Below are positions 41,905-53,305 of a DNA stretch of 64,000 bases, piece by piece (position 1 is the first letter of the stretch; each line of letters opens with the position of its first letter). The position numbers and the translations under genes were made by a program. The notes below the pieces were generated by a model that was not told where the DNA came from, did not search any database, and saw only the letters and a list, made by a program, of their open reading frames with translations. The stretch is from Phaeodactylum tricornutum CCAP 1055/1 (Eukaryota > Bacillariophyta > Bacillariophyceae > Surirellales > Neidiaceae): contig NC_011693.1 in assembly GCF_000150955.2 (NCBI RefSeq), positions 310,001 to 374,000 on the forward strand, given 5' to 3'.

Positions 41905-44321
41905 GGGAAGCAGAGCAAAATGTTAAAAAGAGGGATTGACAGATATATGAAAACGAAAGAAACAATATATATGACGGCATTGTCGACAAACAATTCACAG
42001 GATCAGTCCTAGTAGCAGCAACAGTATCTAGTCCTACCTTTGCGAGACAGTCGGACAGGTGAGAGTATTTGGGAAGCCGTTCCCTTGCAGAACAAGCACC
42101 AGTGAATACTTTCTTTGTATGTGTGGGGCTCGTCTGTTCCAGCGACCTTTTTCAAACAGAAAGACAACAAGGTCCAAAGACGGGCTTTTGCGGGGATGCC
42201 GTTTGTGTGTGTGGGTGGGAACACTAGGTAGCTAAAATCGCCATAAGCACGGAGGCTCGCGCACTCACGTCATTTGAGACTCTGTGCAGTTATTGCGGTA
42301 CTCTGTGCAGTTATTTGTTGCCGCGAATCAAGGACCCCCCGATTAAGGACAGCCATAAAAAGACCATAGTTCCCAATGCCGTCCCGAAGGAAACGGACAA
42401 ATTCCTTAACGGACGCGTCCATTAAGACCGAAACAATATGACAAAGGGTTACTATTCAGAAACGAGTGATAAGTAGTTTGACATTGTTTTCTGATCACGA
42501 CTCGTTTCGTTTTCAAACGTATCCAACATAATACTTTGCGATCTTAGAAACTTTTGATTATCGGGGAAAATGGAGTAATTACTGAAGTTGGTCTATTACG
42601 ATATTTTTCTGAACTGAACCTCAAGATCAAGCCAGAGCTAGTTTGCAATAACATTTTATTGATGTTTCCGCAGAACGAGAGATTTTTTGGAATTGTCACG
42701 TTGGATTTGAACACGGTTGCAGGACATCGTTTCCGAAAAATACGGAATCCGAAATTTACCTATTCGTTTCCCTTCTCTGGGTGTATATATATCAATAATT
42801 GCGATACGATTCACACTGTTTGAAATCCGAAAGGAATAAGGGTCTTATGGAGCCTATTGATTCTGGCTTTGGTATCAAAATGCAACTGGTTGACTAAGGC
42901 TTTACTGGTTGCCGCGTCGACACGACAGCCTTGGCAGAACGCCAAAAAATACAAATGGTAGCGGCAAAGTTAGAACACCACTTACTGTTAGTTGATACAA
43001 CCTCGTTTCTCGAACCAAGCCGTAGAAAGACTGTACTCTCTCATTCGGAAAAAATGTGCATATACATTCTACTCTTTTAGTACTCATGGGCAGTTTCATA
43101 ATTGCCTTTCAATAGTACCGTTGACCGGCAGCCCCCACACGTTTGTCTTCGACACTGCTTGCAGAAAGTCGCCACTTTTAATTCATGTACGGATGACATC
43201 CGTGGCAAGTTTTCTGCAATATATCCGCTGTTTCGCTATTCTTGCTCCGCCTGTAGCAACTGTGGCTGTAGTAAACAGACTTTCTCATTACTTCAGGAAA
43301 CGGCTCAACTTCGCTTCACACAAGTACAGTTATCTCTCTGAAGAGACACACGATGTCTACCAAATCAGGAATGCGGCAAACTATCGGCTCTCCACCAGAA
43401 GCTGTGCAAGCGGTCACGGTGAAGGCCTGCCAAAATTGACGTCATCGAAAGATCAGCTAGTTTTCGTAGGCACTGTGAGTTTCCTTTGGATCCCTAGCTT
43501 CGAAGCCGCATTGATCTTATTGTTCAGGTAGCCACTCGTTTCTGGAAACACGACAAAATTATCACTTCTTTCTGAAGAAACACTGGGTAGGCTGCGCTGT
43601 AAAAGATTGTGTTGGCAAAGACAGTTGTAGAACATAATTTGCTCTAATAACACACACTTTTTCGACGTCCCTATTGTTCTTAGTCAACCGGATTCTCGAC
43701 GCCGTATCCAGGCTAACGATTGTGTGAGGACGGCGTCCCCTCACAGTCAATTGTTGTGTTAGTAATATTACATTCACTGTCAGCGAAGCGGATTTTACCG
43801 AAAGTCCCCTGTTGAAATTCCCCCTTCTGGCCACAATTCCAAGCTGTTTTTCTTGTGAACAATTATATCGACTGCTGGGAAGTAAAGGCAGACGGTTGCT
43901 TGCTGTACCGGTGACAGACCATTCCCATATTTCACTGGTACAGATTTACTACAATATCAGTAAGACAGACATCCAGTATTTTCTGTTGTTTCCATAAGTG
44001 ATTCATCCCGACTGAGAACTTATCATTTCACTGGTGACGATGAACATGGCGGACACTATGCAATGGTATTAATCGCAACTCTTAGAGTCCCGCTGGACAG
44101 AGCTTCGGGGTAATTCGATGAGAGTTGCTGGTCGAGGCATGACCACCGTTCCCCAAATGGGATCCAGATAAGCGGTACCTTGTTACAAAAAGGTAAAAAG
44201 TACCAGTAGTCCTTCACCGTTTCACCGGAACATACGAATTCTGGAGCGGACGCCGTCTAGCTTTCTCTTCTAGCAACGTAAAAAATCACCGTAGTTTCCG
44301 ATAGAGAGATGTGAAGGAGAA
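41905..44321. promoter_or_regulatory. Divergent region between the two HMG genes
   Basis: 2.4 kb between outward-facing HMG paralogues. A 16-bp direct repeat, ACTCTGTGCAGTTATT, occurs twice near 42279-42316. Plus-strand frames at 42554-42823 and 42992-43531 start with TTG, are AT-rich and show no domain. No supported gene. Confidence 0.4.
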
Positions 44322-45302
44322 ATGATGGATCAGAATTCGATGCGAAAACGATTTTTGTTTGGTGATGGAAGGCGAGCCAATCGAGGCCCCTTGGACACAC
44401 CGAACCAAGGAGAAACCTTCGAAACAGAATCGATGGATCCACAACTTGCTGTCCATCCGCGAGGCCCTTTACAAGGATACCCAACACTGATTCAACAGTA
44501 TCTCTTGCAGCAGCAAACAGCTATGGCGGCAAGTTCTATGGATTTACGTTTTGCGGATCGAACCGTTGGCGGGACCTTTGGCTTCGTGCCGGGACAGTCA
44601 AACGTCATGCCTCAAAATACAAGCTTTCTGCAACCAAACAATTTTCTCGGTTCAAATAATATGCGTCTGCTAGAGCTGATGCAACAAAAGCATCTTCAAC
44701 AGGATTCCTTTCCTACAAGGAACTCGGGCCCTTATATTGGGAATATGAGCGGTGAGGGTGATCCTTATGCCGAAAACGGTATTCTGGGGCCTTGGAGCGC
44801 GTCGTCCGCAGGTCTTTTGGGGAACATGGCGGCTACGATCGCAACGGAAGGAAAGAGCAAAAAAACACGCAAAAAGCCGAAAGATAGACCGAAAAGGCCT
44901 CTTTCAGCATACAATTTCTTCTTTAAAGAGGAACGCCAGCGGATTCTTGAGGACCTTCCGGAAGGAGAGGAGAAGGAACAGCCCAGTAGCTCCTGCGACA
45001 AAAATGAGCAAGATGGAGGTACGCGAAAGCGAAAGAAGCGCCCACATGGGAAAATTGGTTTTGAGAGTCTCGCGAAGATGATTGGACAGCGCTGGCAAGA
45101 GCTTGAACCCGAAGGCGTCGAGTACTACAAAAAGAAGGCAGATGCTGACACGCAGCGCTACAAAGAAGAAATGAAAGTCTACTCCACAAAGTGCAAAACG
45201 GAAGAGAGCGTTCTCACGGAAAGTGATGAAATTATTCAAATCGAAGAAGCCAGTCCAAGCATAGAAGACTTAGAGCAGTCATCAAAATATCGGAGAATAT
45301 AG
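44322..45302 (+). CDS. HMG-box protein, paralogue of the 40.6-kb gene
   Basis: 326 residues, ATG at 44322, single exon. Gln/Met-rich N-terminus (LIQQYLLQQQTAMAA), then KKTRKKPKDRPKRPLSAYN starting an HMG box. Helix 1 (FFFKEERQRILEDLP) is separated by only about 30 residues (GEEKEQPSSSCDKNEQDGG) from the rest (HGKIGFESLAKMIGQRWQELEP ... YYKKKADADTQRYKEEM). It aligns with the neighbouring minus-strand HMG gene over the whole box and shares the unusual break between helices 1 and 2, which is short here and long there. Probable non-specific DNA-bending chromatin protein. Confidence 0.86.
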   Translation: MMDQNSMRKRFLFGDGRRANRGPLDTPNQGETFETESMDPQLAVHPRGPLQGYPTLIQQYLLQQQTAMAASSMDLRFADRTVGGTFGFVPGQSNVMPQNTSFLQPNNFLGSNNMRLLELMQQKHLQQDSFPTRNSGPYIGNMSGEGDPYAENGILGPWSASSAGLLGNMAATIATEGKSKKTRKKPKDRPKRPLSAYNFFFKEERQRILEDLPEGEEKEQPSSSCDKNEQDGGTRKRKKRPHGKIGFESLAKMIGQRWQELEPEGVEYYKKKADADTQRYKEEMKVYSTKCKTEESVLTESDEIIQIEEASPSIEDLEQSSKYRRI

Positions 45303-45577
45303 GCGGCTATCAATGAGAAGCCTATGCAGAACATAGAAATGAAAATGTGAGCTGATTTGTAGACATAAGTATACGATTGCTTCACACTCAGCAGGAAAGC
45401 GACCCAAAAGCAACTACCTTTTGACTATCGCTATGGGTTCATCTTTGCAGCACAAAAGCTGAGATTGTAGCAGCTAATGTACTTGGAGATGCATGTCCTA
45501 AAGTCAGAACATACGCAAGATGCGGCGAACTAGACTACTAGTTGAATCTAAAGCCGTGCCACAATCAGCAATTATCT

Positions 45578-46630
45578 CTAAGCGAGCTTGTTTTCCCCAA
45601 CCTCACCAAATTCAGAGTCACTAAGATCGCCAGATTCCTGCGAAAAGAAGCTGACATCGCACCCTTGATCCACCATACCATTCAGGTCCAAATTCTGAAG
45701 TCCCAAATCTTCCATGGTGCAAACGGATTCACCATCGTATTCGGTTAGCCCTTGCGCTGGACGGTACTCAACGTACTCAATTAGGGTGCTGCTTGGGTTC
45801 ATGGAATAGTTCGACATGGAGTCTTCGTGATTAGCAAAACTTTCATCTAGACTGTGGTAGGTGCCGGCCTCGAGAGGGTCGGCAATAAGCTGCGTCTTGC
45901 GCAAATTTACAGAGTCCATGGTCCAACACGAGTCCATACCGCTTGTGGTATCCACCGAAATGAGAGAGTTTGCGCTTTCGTTGCGCTGTACCCCAAGCAC
46001 GACTCCGCTCTTGCTACGCTGCAAACCTCCCCGCATCAAAGAATGCGTACTTTCTTTGCGCTCTAGCTGTATGTTTATCCGAGGATCACGACATTCACCA
46101 CGCAAGCTCGAGGTCGTCGGCCTGGGAACACCCCGGAGAGCCGAATCGGTACTCATTGTCCGCGCCGGGATGCGAGGAAGCGTTCCATTGCGGGAACTTA
46201 CCGTGCGTTGAGGAGGCTGGCGAATACCACTCATTCGGCTCAACGGACCCACGTCGTTCTGCATCAAGAGACTTCCTACAGCAGAACGGCCGTTGGCACT
46301 GCTCGAGCTCAATCGCATGCTCTGCGAACGTTCTGGGACAGCAGGCATTGGACGAAGCTGATCCGAGCGGCTGCCACGGAGACGAAACGAAGCGTTTCTA
46401 GTAGGAAGTCGCATGACGCGATCCCCACTAGTACTACTGCTTTGGGAAGAGTCACTGGAAGCGACTGTCGTTGTACTCTCACATCTCTTTGGTTCCCCCA
46501 TGCGTTGTACAGTGACGGCAAACTCTGCAACTTGCTTGACTGTTAAGATGTCGCATTCATCATCGACCGCTTCATCCGCCAACTTTTCCACAACAGTGTC
46601 TAGATTTTGGGGAGCCACAAATGTGTTCAT
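45578..46630 (-). CDS. Unknown Ser/Arg-rich disordered protein
   Basis: 350 residues, ATG at 46630, single exon. Not recognised. The first 40 residues are acidic and helix-prone (LDTVVEKLADEAVDDECDILTV). The middle is Ser/Arg-rich with repeated RxxS-type sites (RKESTHSLM, QRSKSGVVLG, QRNESANSLI) that would suit basophilic kinases. The C-terminus is acidic (GDLSDSEFGEVGENKLA). No membrane segment or fold. It could be a phosphorylated signalling or cytoskeletal adaptor, but nothing proves it. Confidence 0.62.
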   Translation of the reverse strand: MNTFVAPQNLDTVVEKLADEAVDDECDILTVKQVAEFAVTVQRMGEPKRCESTTTVASSDSSQSSSTSGDRVMRLPTRNASFRLRGSRSDQLRPMPAVPERSQSMRLSSSSANGRSAVGSLLMQNDVGPLSRMSGIRQPPQRTVSSRNGTLPRIPARTMSTDSALRGVPRPTTSSLRGECRDPRINIQLERKESTHSLMRGGLQRSKSGVVLGVQRNESANSLISVDTTSGMDSCWTMDSVNLRKTQLIADPLEAGTYHSLDESFANHEDSMSNYSMNPSSTLIEYVEYRPAQGLTEYDGESVCTMEDLGLQNLDLNGMVDQGCDVSFFSQESGDLSDSEFGEVGENKLA

Positions 46631-47501
46631 GTCGATATTTGATGATACCTAGTCGCACGCCCACGGTGTCAAAGACAGAACAATTCTAGAATCTCCAGGG
46701 AGAGTCCCCAAAGGCTTTCGTGAAAGTATAGGGACTGTTTTTCCACGATCGTGCACAGTACAGGTGCTGTAGGGCGACCTCGACTTCGCTTTGGTCTTTG
46801 TTTCCCGTGACCCGCCACTCTCAAATCCTACATGGAATTATAGAGCAAATGAAGGGTATTCTCGAGAAGTGACTCTCTGGCCGGGCGGGAAAGACCATAA
46901 GACATTAACTAGAGATTATGATATTATTTTTCGACATGGCAATAAAAGACAATGAACCCTAAAATAGGTACGACACCTAGGACTCTAAATTTACGTAGCT
47001 ATTGTGATATCAGTCAATCAAGACTTTAATCATTTGACAGTGAGTACAGGTAGGTCTATGAATTTGATCCTACAGATCTGATCTCTTTTTGCAGCGTTCT
47101 TTGTACCCATCACTTGCCAAGGGTCAATAAACAATTTGGAGGTTTCAGACAACCAACTAAAATTTGCATGACCTGTCTGCGAGAACTAACTACCTGTTAT
47201 TTCTCTCACGTAAACGGTAGTCTGAGGTTAAATGCTTGACTTACATTCTAGCTAGGTTTCCACGCAAAGCGTTGCAGGAATACTCTGCAATAGCCGCTGA
47301 TTGCTGATGCGACCAAAAAAAGTCCTGGTTCCCAGACCACGCACATGATTGGGCACTCTTCCCTGTCGGTAAATTTATGTTGTCACGCTGGAGCTACAAA
47401 AGAACTGAGTAGCACAAAAACCAAATGCCACCTTCATTGACCCCCGCCCTTCCAAAGATTTGGGCCTTATTTGGCGTTCATGTAAAACCCCTAGTCCTTC
47501 T
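46631..47501. other. Intergenic, no gene seen
   Basis: 870 bp between two minus-strand genes; no supported frame. It must include the promoter of the disordered-protein gene. Confidence 0.4.
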
Positions 47502-47843
47502 TCACGCGCGATCACCGAAGCCAATTCCTGAATCCAGAAACGACTCCCCCGATATAGTAACTTTACCATCATCCTGCATGGCCTTTAGCTTTGGTCGAAA
47601 CTCTTGAAAAGGCTGAGAATTCCGATGCACCCTTAAAAAGGCGTGCTCCTTATCCCTGTACCGCTCCATCACCACTACGGTCAAATCGTCCTTGTCCGAG
47701 AGGAGCACTTCATAGGATAGAGTATCCGGCTCGCTATTGCGGACGTGCGTGGCGACAAGAGCAATGTCTCGAAGGAAATCTTCTTTGAATTGCGAGTCAG
47801 AAAATTTTAGTGTCACGAATAAGGAAAAGGCAGGCTCCGACAT
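47502..47843 (-). CDS. ABM-fold (antibiotic biosynthesis monooxygenase-like) protein
   Basis: 113 residues from the ATG at 47843; another in-frame ATG lies at 47876. A single ferredoxin-like dimeric alpha/beta barrel domain: a first strand (FSLFVTLKFSD), the helix QFKEDFLRDIALVATHVRNSEPD, TLSYEVLLSDKDDLTVVVMERYRDKEHAFLRVH, then QPFQEFRPKLKAM. This layout matches small quinol monooxygenase-like ABM proteins. Many are cofactor-free monooxygenases or simple binding proteins. The substrate cannot be inferred. Confidence 0.7.
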   Translation of the reverse strand: MSEPAFSLFVTLKFSDSQFKEDFLRDIALVATHVRNSEPDTLSYEVLLSDKDDLTVVVMERYRDKEHAFLRVHRNSQPFQEFRPKLKAMQDDGKVTISGESFLDSGIGFGDRA

Positions 47844-48901
47844 AATAGGATGAAAAAATTTCAGTCGCCGTTGCATCCAAATACCAAAAGCTAAGCAGCA
47901 CAATAGCGAACCAGCCCAAGCGAGTGATCTTGTTCCGCGAAAAAAATTTGGTTGTTTTTAGCACGAATGGACGTTTCTGCGAACAATCGCGATGAGCTGT
48001 CTGTAGCCGATGGATTCCTCTGGTGCCGAAAAGAGCAAGATCCGACAGCACATGAGGCATGCATGGAAGAGCCGACCTTACCTCTCTAGTGTATGGACAT
48101 GGCAAGGACACTGGTCAGGAAACAGCAGCAGATTTGAGGAAGTTCTGCGACGGTATGTCCTCTATCCACGTCAGGATTACTTCTAAATCGACTTCTACTT
48201 CCTAAGTAGCTGGGAAATGAAACTAGCTTGAAATGTAAAGACGTCAGTGTCCTGGGGTTCGAATCGGCCTCAGTTCTCTGTATAACCAATCAGGATCGGC
48301 AATATTGCCGAATTGCGTCATACTATCCTTCTGTGAATACCGTACGAAAACAAATACATTGAAAACATTATGTATGCTGACGTATCGGGTACTCTTGTTC
48401 GTTCTTCGATACATCTCCTATCCCTGACGTCAACTTGAGGCTGACCAACTTCAATCTTGCCAAGTGAAGGTTGGTGTACGTAGAATTTGGTAACCATTCT
48501 ACTGTTGCTTCCTGCAGAAGTTCCGATCGCTGCCGAAGGCTAATTTTCAACGTGTCAAAGGGTCCTCTTTTTCCTGCCATCCACGTACGCACTCGTCACC
48601 CCAAACGCATGCCAACTCACCAGTAGCGACAGGGGTGTGTGCTACTTGGAAGAAACATTCTATTGGCAATGATTGTCGTATCAGCAAAAATTTGACGTCA
48701 TGGAATGAATGGCCATTGGAGAAAAGAACGATTTAGCATACAAAATCTAGAAATGGATTGAATCTTCAAGCTCAGCACCTGTTGAGAGGATGACGTCTCC
48801 TATACGTCAGTAAATTCCAAGCTCACTTTTTGTTTTGTGAGAAACACGAGGGAAGTCTCATAATTTCTCAAGGACATCGTCCCTGAAAACGTATCCAGAC
48901 C
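47844..48901. promoter_or_regulatory. Divergent region upstream of the first P-ATPase
   Basis: About 1.06 kb between outward genes. No supported gene. A GGTTCGAATC decamer near 48257 recalls a tRNA T-arm, but no tRNA fold surrounds it. Confidence 0.4.
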
Positions 48902-51900
48902 ATGCCGCCGAAAGCAGCAGAAGCCATGGACGATTCCAAGGGGAACGTCCAAAAAGAAACCAACTGGCATGCCTTGACCAAGGAAGAAGCACTCGCCCAT
49001 CTGGGATGCAGCCCGAACTCCCGCCGTGAGGGTCTCACAAGCCAGGAAGCCAAAGCTCGTCTCGAACGCTACGGTCCCAACCAGTTGACCGAAAAGGAGA
49101 AGGTTACGCTTCTGCAGCGCATCTGGAAGCAGGTCAACAACGTCTTGGTCGGTATCCTTGTTTTTGTAGCCGTCGTGTCTTTGGCCAAGGGTATTTCAAC
49201 CAGCGGAGAAGATCGAGTGACCAACTTTATCGAAGTCGGTCTCATTACTTTTGTGATCACGTACGTACTCTGTGTCATTTACAAAATGCCGGCATCGCCA
49301 ATAATCTAAACATTTCTTTTTGTTGTTCTTTGCAGTCTGAACACAACTATTGGTATCTACCAAGAAGGTTCCGCCGAAAAGGCAGCTGAAGCCCTCAAGA
49401 ATATGCTCTCGTCCGACGCCATCTTGATCCGCGACGGCAAAGAAGTCAAAATTCCTGCCAGTGACGTTGTTCCCGGTGATGTTGTTGTGTTGGGTACGGG
49501 CGATCGTGTCCCCGGCGATATCCGCATGCTCGAAGTCAACAACCTTGCTTGCCAGGAAGCCGCTCTTACCGGAGAATCCGTCCCTATTGAAAAGGTAACT
49601 GATGCCATCGACTGTGGTAGCGGCAAGCCCGAGCAAGTTCCTCTAGGAGATCGCAAGAACATGTGTTTCAGTGCCACTTTGGTCGCTCAAGGGTACGGTG
49701 TTGGTGTCGTCGTATGTACTGGTGATAACACCGAAATCGGTACCATCAACTCCCTCGTCAACAAGGTCGAAACAAAGCGTACTGCTGTCCTAGAGCAAAT
49801 CGACTTTGTTTCCAAGGTTCTGGCCTGCTTCATTTTTGTCACCGCTATTATCACTTGGTTGGTTGCTTTCTACCGTATTGACGCCTCGGCAATCGATGCC
49901 CTTTCCATTGCTCTTGTCTGCGCCGTCGCCATGATTCCCGAGGGCCTTGAAGCCATTGTTACCATGACATATTCCTGGTCTGTGTCCGTGATGGCCAAGC
50001 ACAACGCAATCATTCGTGTACTACCTGCAGTCGAGACTCTTGGTTCCGTTACTGTCATCTGTTCCGATAAGACTGGTACTCTCACCAAGAACGAAATGTC
50101 CCTCATCGGATTCGTCACCTCCAACGCACGCTACAAGATCGATGTAGATAGCAAGAACCGAAGTGCCGACAACTTTGTGCGCGACGATAGTTACATTTCC
50201 ATGCGTGCTGAATCCGCCGCTGGAAAGTCGGCCAAACAAGTCATCCGCTCTGGTGCTAGTGCTTCTCGTGGACAAGGTGCTCGTGGTAAATCTGATTTTG
50301 GATTTTCCATGCACGGAGCCTCTTACCATTCTGAAGGCGGCGGTGATGACGCCGCTCCTGAAGTTGAACCTGTTGAATCCGTCGATCCTATTTTAGCTTC
50401 TCTTCCGGTGTCTTCTGGACAGTCCCCAACCTTGGAGTTTGTCCGTAACGCGTTGGCGGGGGGTGTTTTGTGCTCTAAATGTACTTTGGGCAAAGAAGGT
50501 GGCCGTGACGGCGAGATTGGTAATCCGACGGAGATCTCAATTCTCCGCGCGAGTTACTTCGCCGACATCAATGTGAGTGGCATGAAGGAAGAAGCCCCTA
50601 TCGTCGCCGAAGTTCCTTTCAGCTCCGAGTACAAGTTCATGGCCACTGTGCACGAACCTCGTGTGGAAAACGATGGTGCTGGTAACGATGGAAGTCTCGT
50701 TGTCCATGTAAAGGGCGCACCCGACCGCATGGTGAAGCTCTGCTCTACTCAGGCCAAGGCGGGTTTGCTAGGTGAAGGAAACAAGGAACCCATCAACATG
50801 GGATATTGGACTGAGCAGATCGCTATTCTTTCCTCGCACGGTCTTCGTGTGCTCGCCCTCTGTCGCGGTAGCGTCCCCGCTGGCTCCATTAAGAGCGGTG
50901 ACCAGCTCAAGCCTGAATTTGTCAACGGCCGTGCGGAGCCGTGGCTCACTATAGTTGGCCTTTGTGCTATTATGGATCCTCCCCGCCCCGAATGTGTGCA
51001 AGCCATTGCTGAGGCGCATGGGGCTGGTGTACGCGTTGCCATGATTACTGGAGATCACAAGGATACCGCTCTTGCTATCGGAAACCAGTTGGGTCTTGTG
51101 GACGAGAAGTACAATGAAGCCATCACCGGACCCGAGCTTGATGCATTGAGTGATGCCGAAATGCGTCTCGCTGTTCAGAAGTACAACATTTTTGCCCGCT
51201 CTTCTCCCGAAAATAAGATTCAGATCGTCAAAGCTCTTCAATCCGAAGGAGAAGTCTGCAGTATGACTGGAGACGGTGTCAATGATGCTCCTGCACTCAA
51301 GGCTGCCGATATGGGTGTAGCCATGGGCAAAGAAGGGACCGATGTAGCGCGTGAAGCTTCCGAAATGATTCTGGCCGACGACAATTTTGCCACCATTGTG
51401 ACAGCTGTGCGAGAAGGCCGCGTTGTGTGGGACAACCTGCGTAAAGTGCTACTCATTAACACTCCGATCAACAACGCTCAGGGTATGTCGGTTCTATTCG
51501 GTATCATTTGCGGTCTAAGCGATACTCCGTTGACGCCTATTCAAGTGCTGTACTGTAACTTGATCTGTGCAGTTACTCTTGGTTTCGTTGCTGCTGTCGA
51601 GCCCGCCGAAGACGGCATCATGAGCAACCCGCCGCGTCGTGTTGGAAAGCGTCTTATCGGTCGTTTCCTTCTGTTGCGTATTATCATTGCAACTATTGTC
51701 CTGGTCGCGTGTACAGTCGGATCGGTATTTATTGTTCGAGGCGATTACACTCTTGAGGAGCAGCGTTCGCAGGCGCTCAATACTCTTTCCTTTGGCGCTA
51801 TTTCGGTTACTTTGAGCGCCCGCTTCGCCTACAACTCAGCCTTCCACCCACGGCTTTTGGGGGGCAATCCGTTATGCTGGTACTCTGTTTCCATTATGTC

Positions 51901-52183
51901 TGGTCTCCAGGTCTTGATTACCTACACTCCTGGCTTGAACGATACCGTCTTTGGTATGGCCCCCATGGACGGCATGCAGTGGGGTCTTGTTGCTGGATTC
52001 ATGTGCGTGATCTTTGTAGTGATGGAATTCGAAAAGGCTGTCCGCCGCTATTTGTCTTCGCTTGGTGAGGATACCGACGATAAGGAATTCAACGAATACT
52101 TTGACGCCGCCCCGCAACATCAAGATGAAAACACGCCCCTACCGCATGGAACTCATTTGAACCTGACCGAGCTCAAGAAATAG
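48902..52183 (+). CDS. Type II cation-transporting P-type ATPase, copy 1
   Basis: Two exons (48902-49260 and 49336-52183) with a 75-bp phase-2 intron, 1068 residues. It has all P-type landmarks: actuator TGES ([12 protein letters not shown]), M4 motif [10 protein letters not shown], phosphorylation site DKTGTLT, nucleotide-domain KGAPDRM and hinge [17 protein letters not shown]. The N-terminus [14 protein letters not shown] is the type II cation-ATPase N-domain. M6 reads [18 protein letters not shown], like prokaryotic and cyanobacterial type II pumps, and lacks the Asp of SERCA M6, so SERCA-type two-Ca2+ transport is unlikely. The ion (H+, Na+, Ca2+ or other) is not fixed by the sequence. 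A diatom-type variable insert (about residues 385-470) lies in the nucleotide domain. Tandem partner of the next gene. Confidence 0.92.
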
Positions 52184-53305
52184 AAGGCTTGGCGTCGGTG
52201 AGTGTATGTGTACAATGGAAGGAACAAACTCGCTTGTTTGTACACGGTGGTAGTCTGCAATGGATGTTTACGAGCACCTTTTGCAACCGGCATCTTTATG
52301 CGTCCATTTTCGTTTTGGAACGCATCCGTGGGATCGCACGTCCGTGGTTTTTCCTTCCTGTCTTTTTCATGAATGTTCTCTTTCGCTCCGGAATAACACT
52401 ATAAAGCAATATATGAAATACCAATTGAAGCAACAAAGCCTACATTCGTTGCCCATATCGGAATGTTTGTCATTAGCTGGTAGACACTTTTCTCAACATA
52501 GGGGAGGGTGAAGAATTGAAGTGGATAACGATTCTAACTGTGAGTTGACAATGAGGTCCAAAGATGTCGACTGCTCCTTCCCGCACCAAGTCGAAGGTTG
52601 GATTCACTTACCAACAGTAAATGCTACCAAATCATTGACAATGACTAATTCTTTGGAAGGTGTTTTGCCATGGATATGAAATTGCCTGTGAAAAAAGTGG
52701 AGCTAACTCGTACATTTCACGTTACTGCGAAATTCCTGGTCGCGTTGCGTCTTTTCCGTGTCGGTCTACGGCAGGGCATAGCTGCGGTTTCCGCCAATCA
52801 ATGAAGTACCGTCGGAAAGGCGTGCGTCACAGGGACCGACTCTATCTCAACATGACTGGTTGGGAGCAGGGTCGAGTATTTTGGCATACATTCGGTCGAA
52901 GTGCGTCTCCGTTCGGGAACTTCATAACCCATTTTGAGGTTCCGTTTCGTTCGGCAGAGTTTGACAGTTAGAACTAGTTCCGTGTCGTCTCACAAATTTC
53001 GGAAGGTTGTTCGACCGTTCCGGGAGTGGACCCAGAAGATTCACCAGATTTTGCCGAGATCGATCTTCCAATCTTTCGAACTCGACTCGATTCTGCCCGC
53101 GAACTCTTGGATTTCTCACGGTACATTTGCGTACGCAAACAATCTACACACAAACACACACACACGCGCATACAGCCTTTACAAAAACCACGGACACCGA
53201 ATCCGACCACGATACTGGACTACTTTGGAGTGTTTTTGGTACCGCGACTCCTTTTTCCGGTTCCAGTAGTCCTTGTACGTATCATTGTCGATTAGTCTGG
53301 TCACG
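52184..53305. promoter_or_regulatory. Spacer between tandem P-ATPases
   Basis: 1.1 kb holding the first gene's 3' UTR and the second gene's promoter. A CA-rich run lies at about 53149-53166, just upstream of copy 2. No supported gene. Confidence 0.45.

Noticed and set aside
42992-43531. Plus-strand frame of 179 codons
   Set aside because: It starts at TTG, the first ATG comes late, and composition is AT-rich with no recognisable motif.
48245-48275. GGTTCGAATC resembling a tRNA T-arm
   Set aside because: The flanking bases do not pair as a 5-bp T stem, and no acceptor, D or anticodon arm can be drawn around it.
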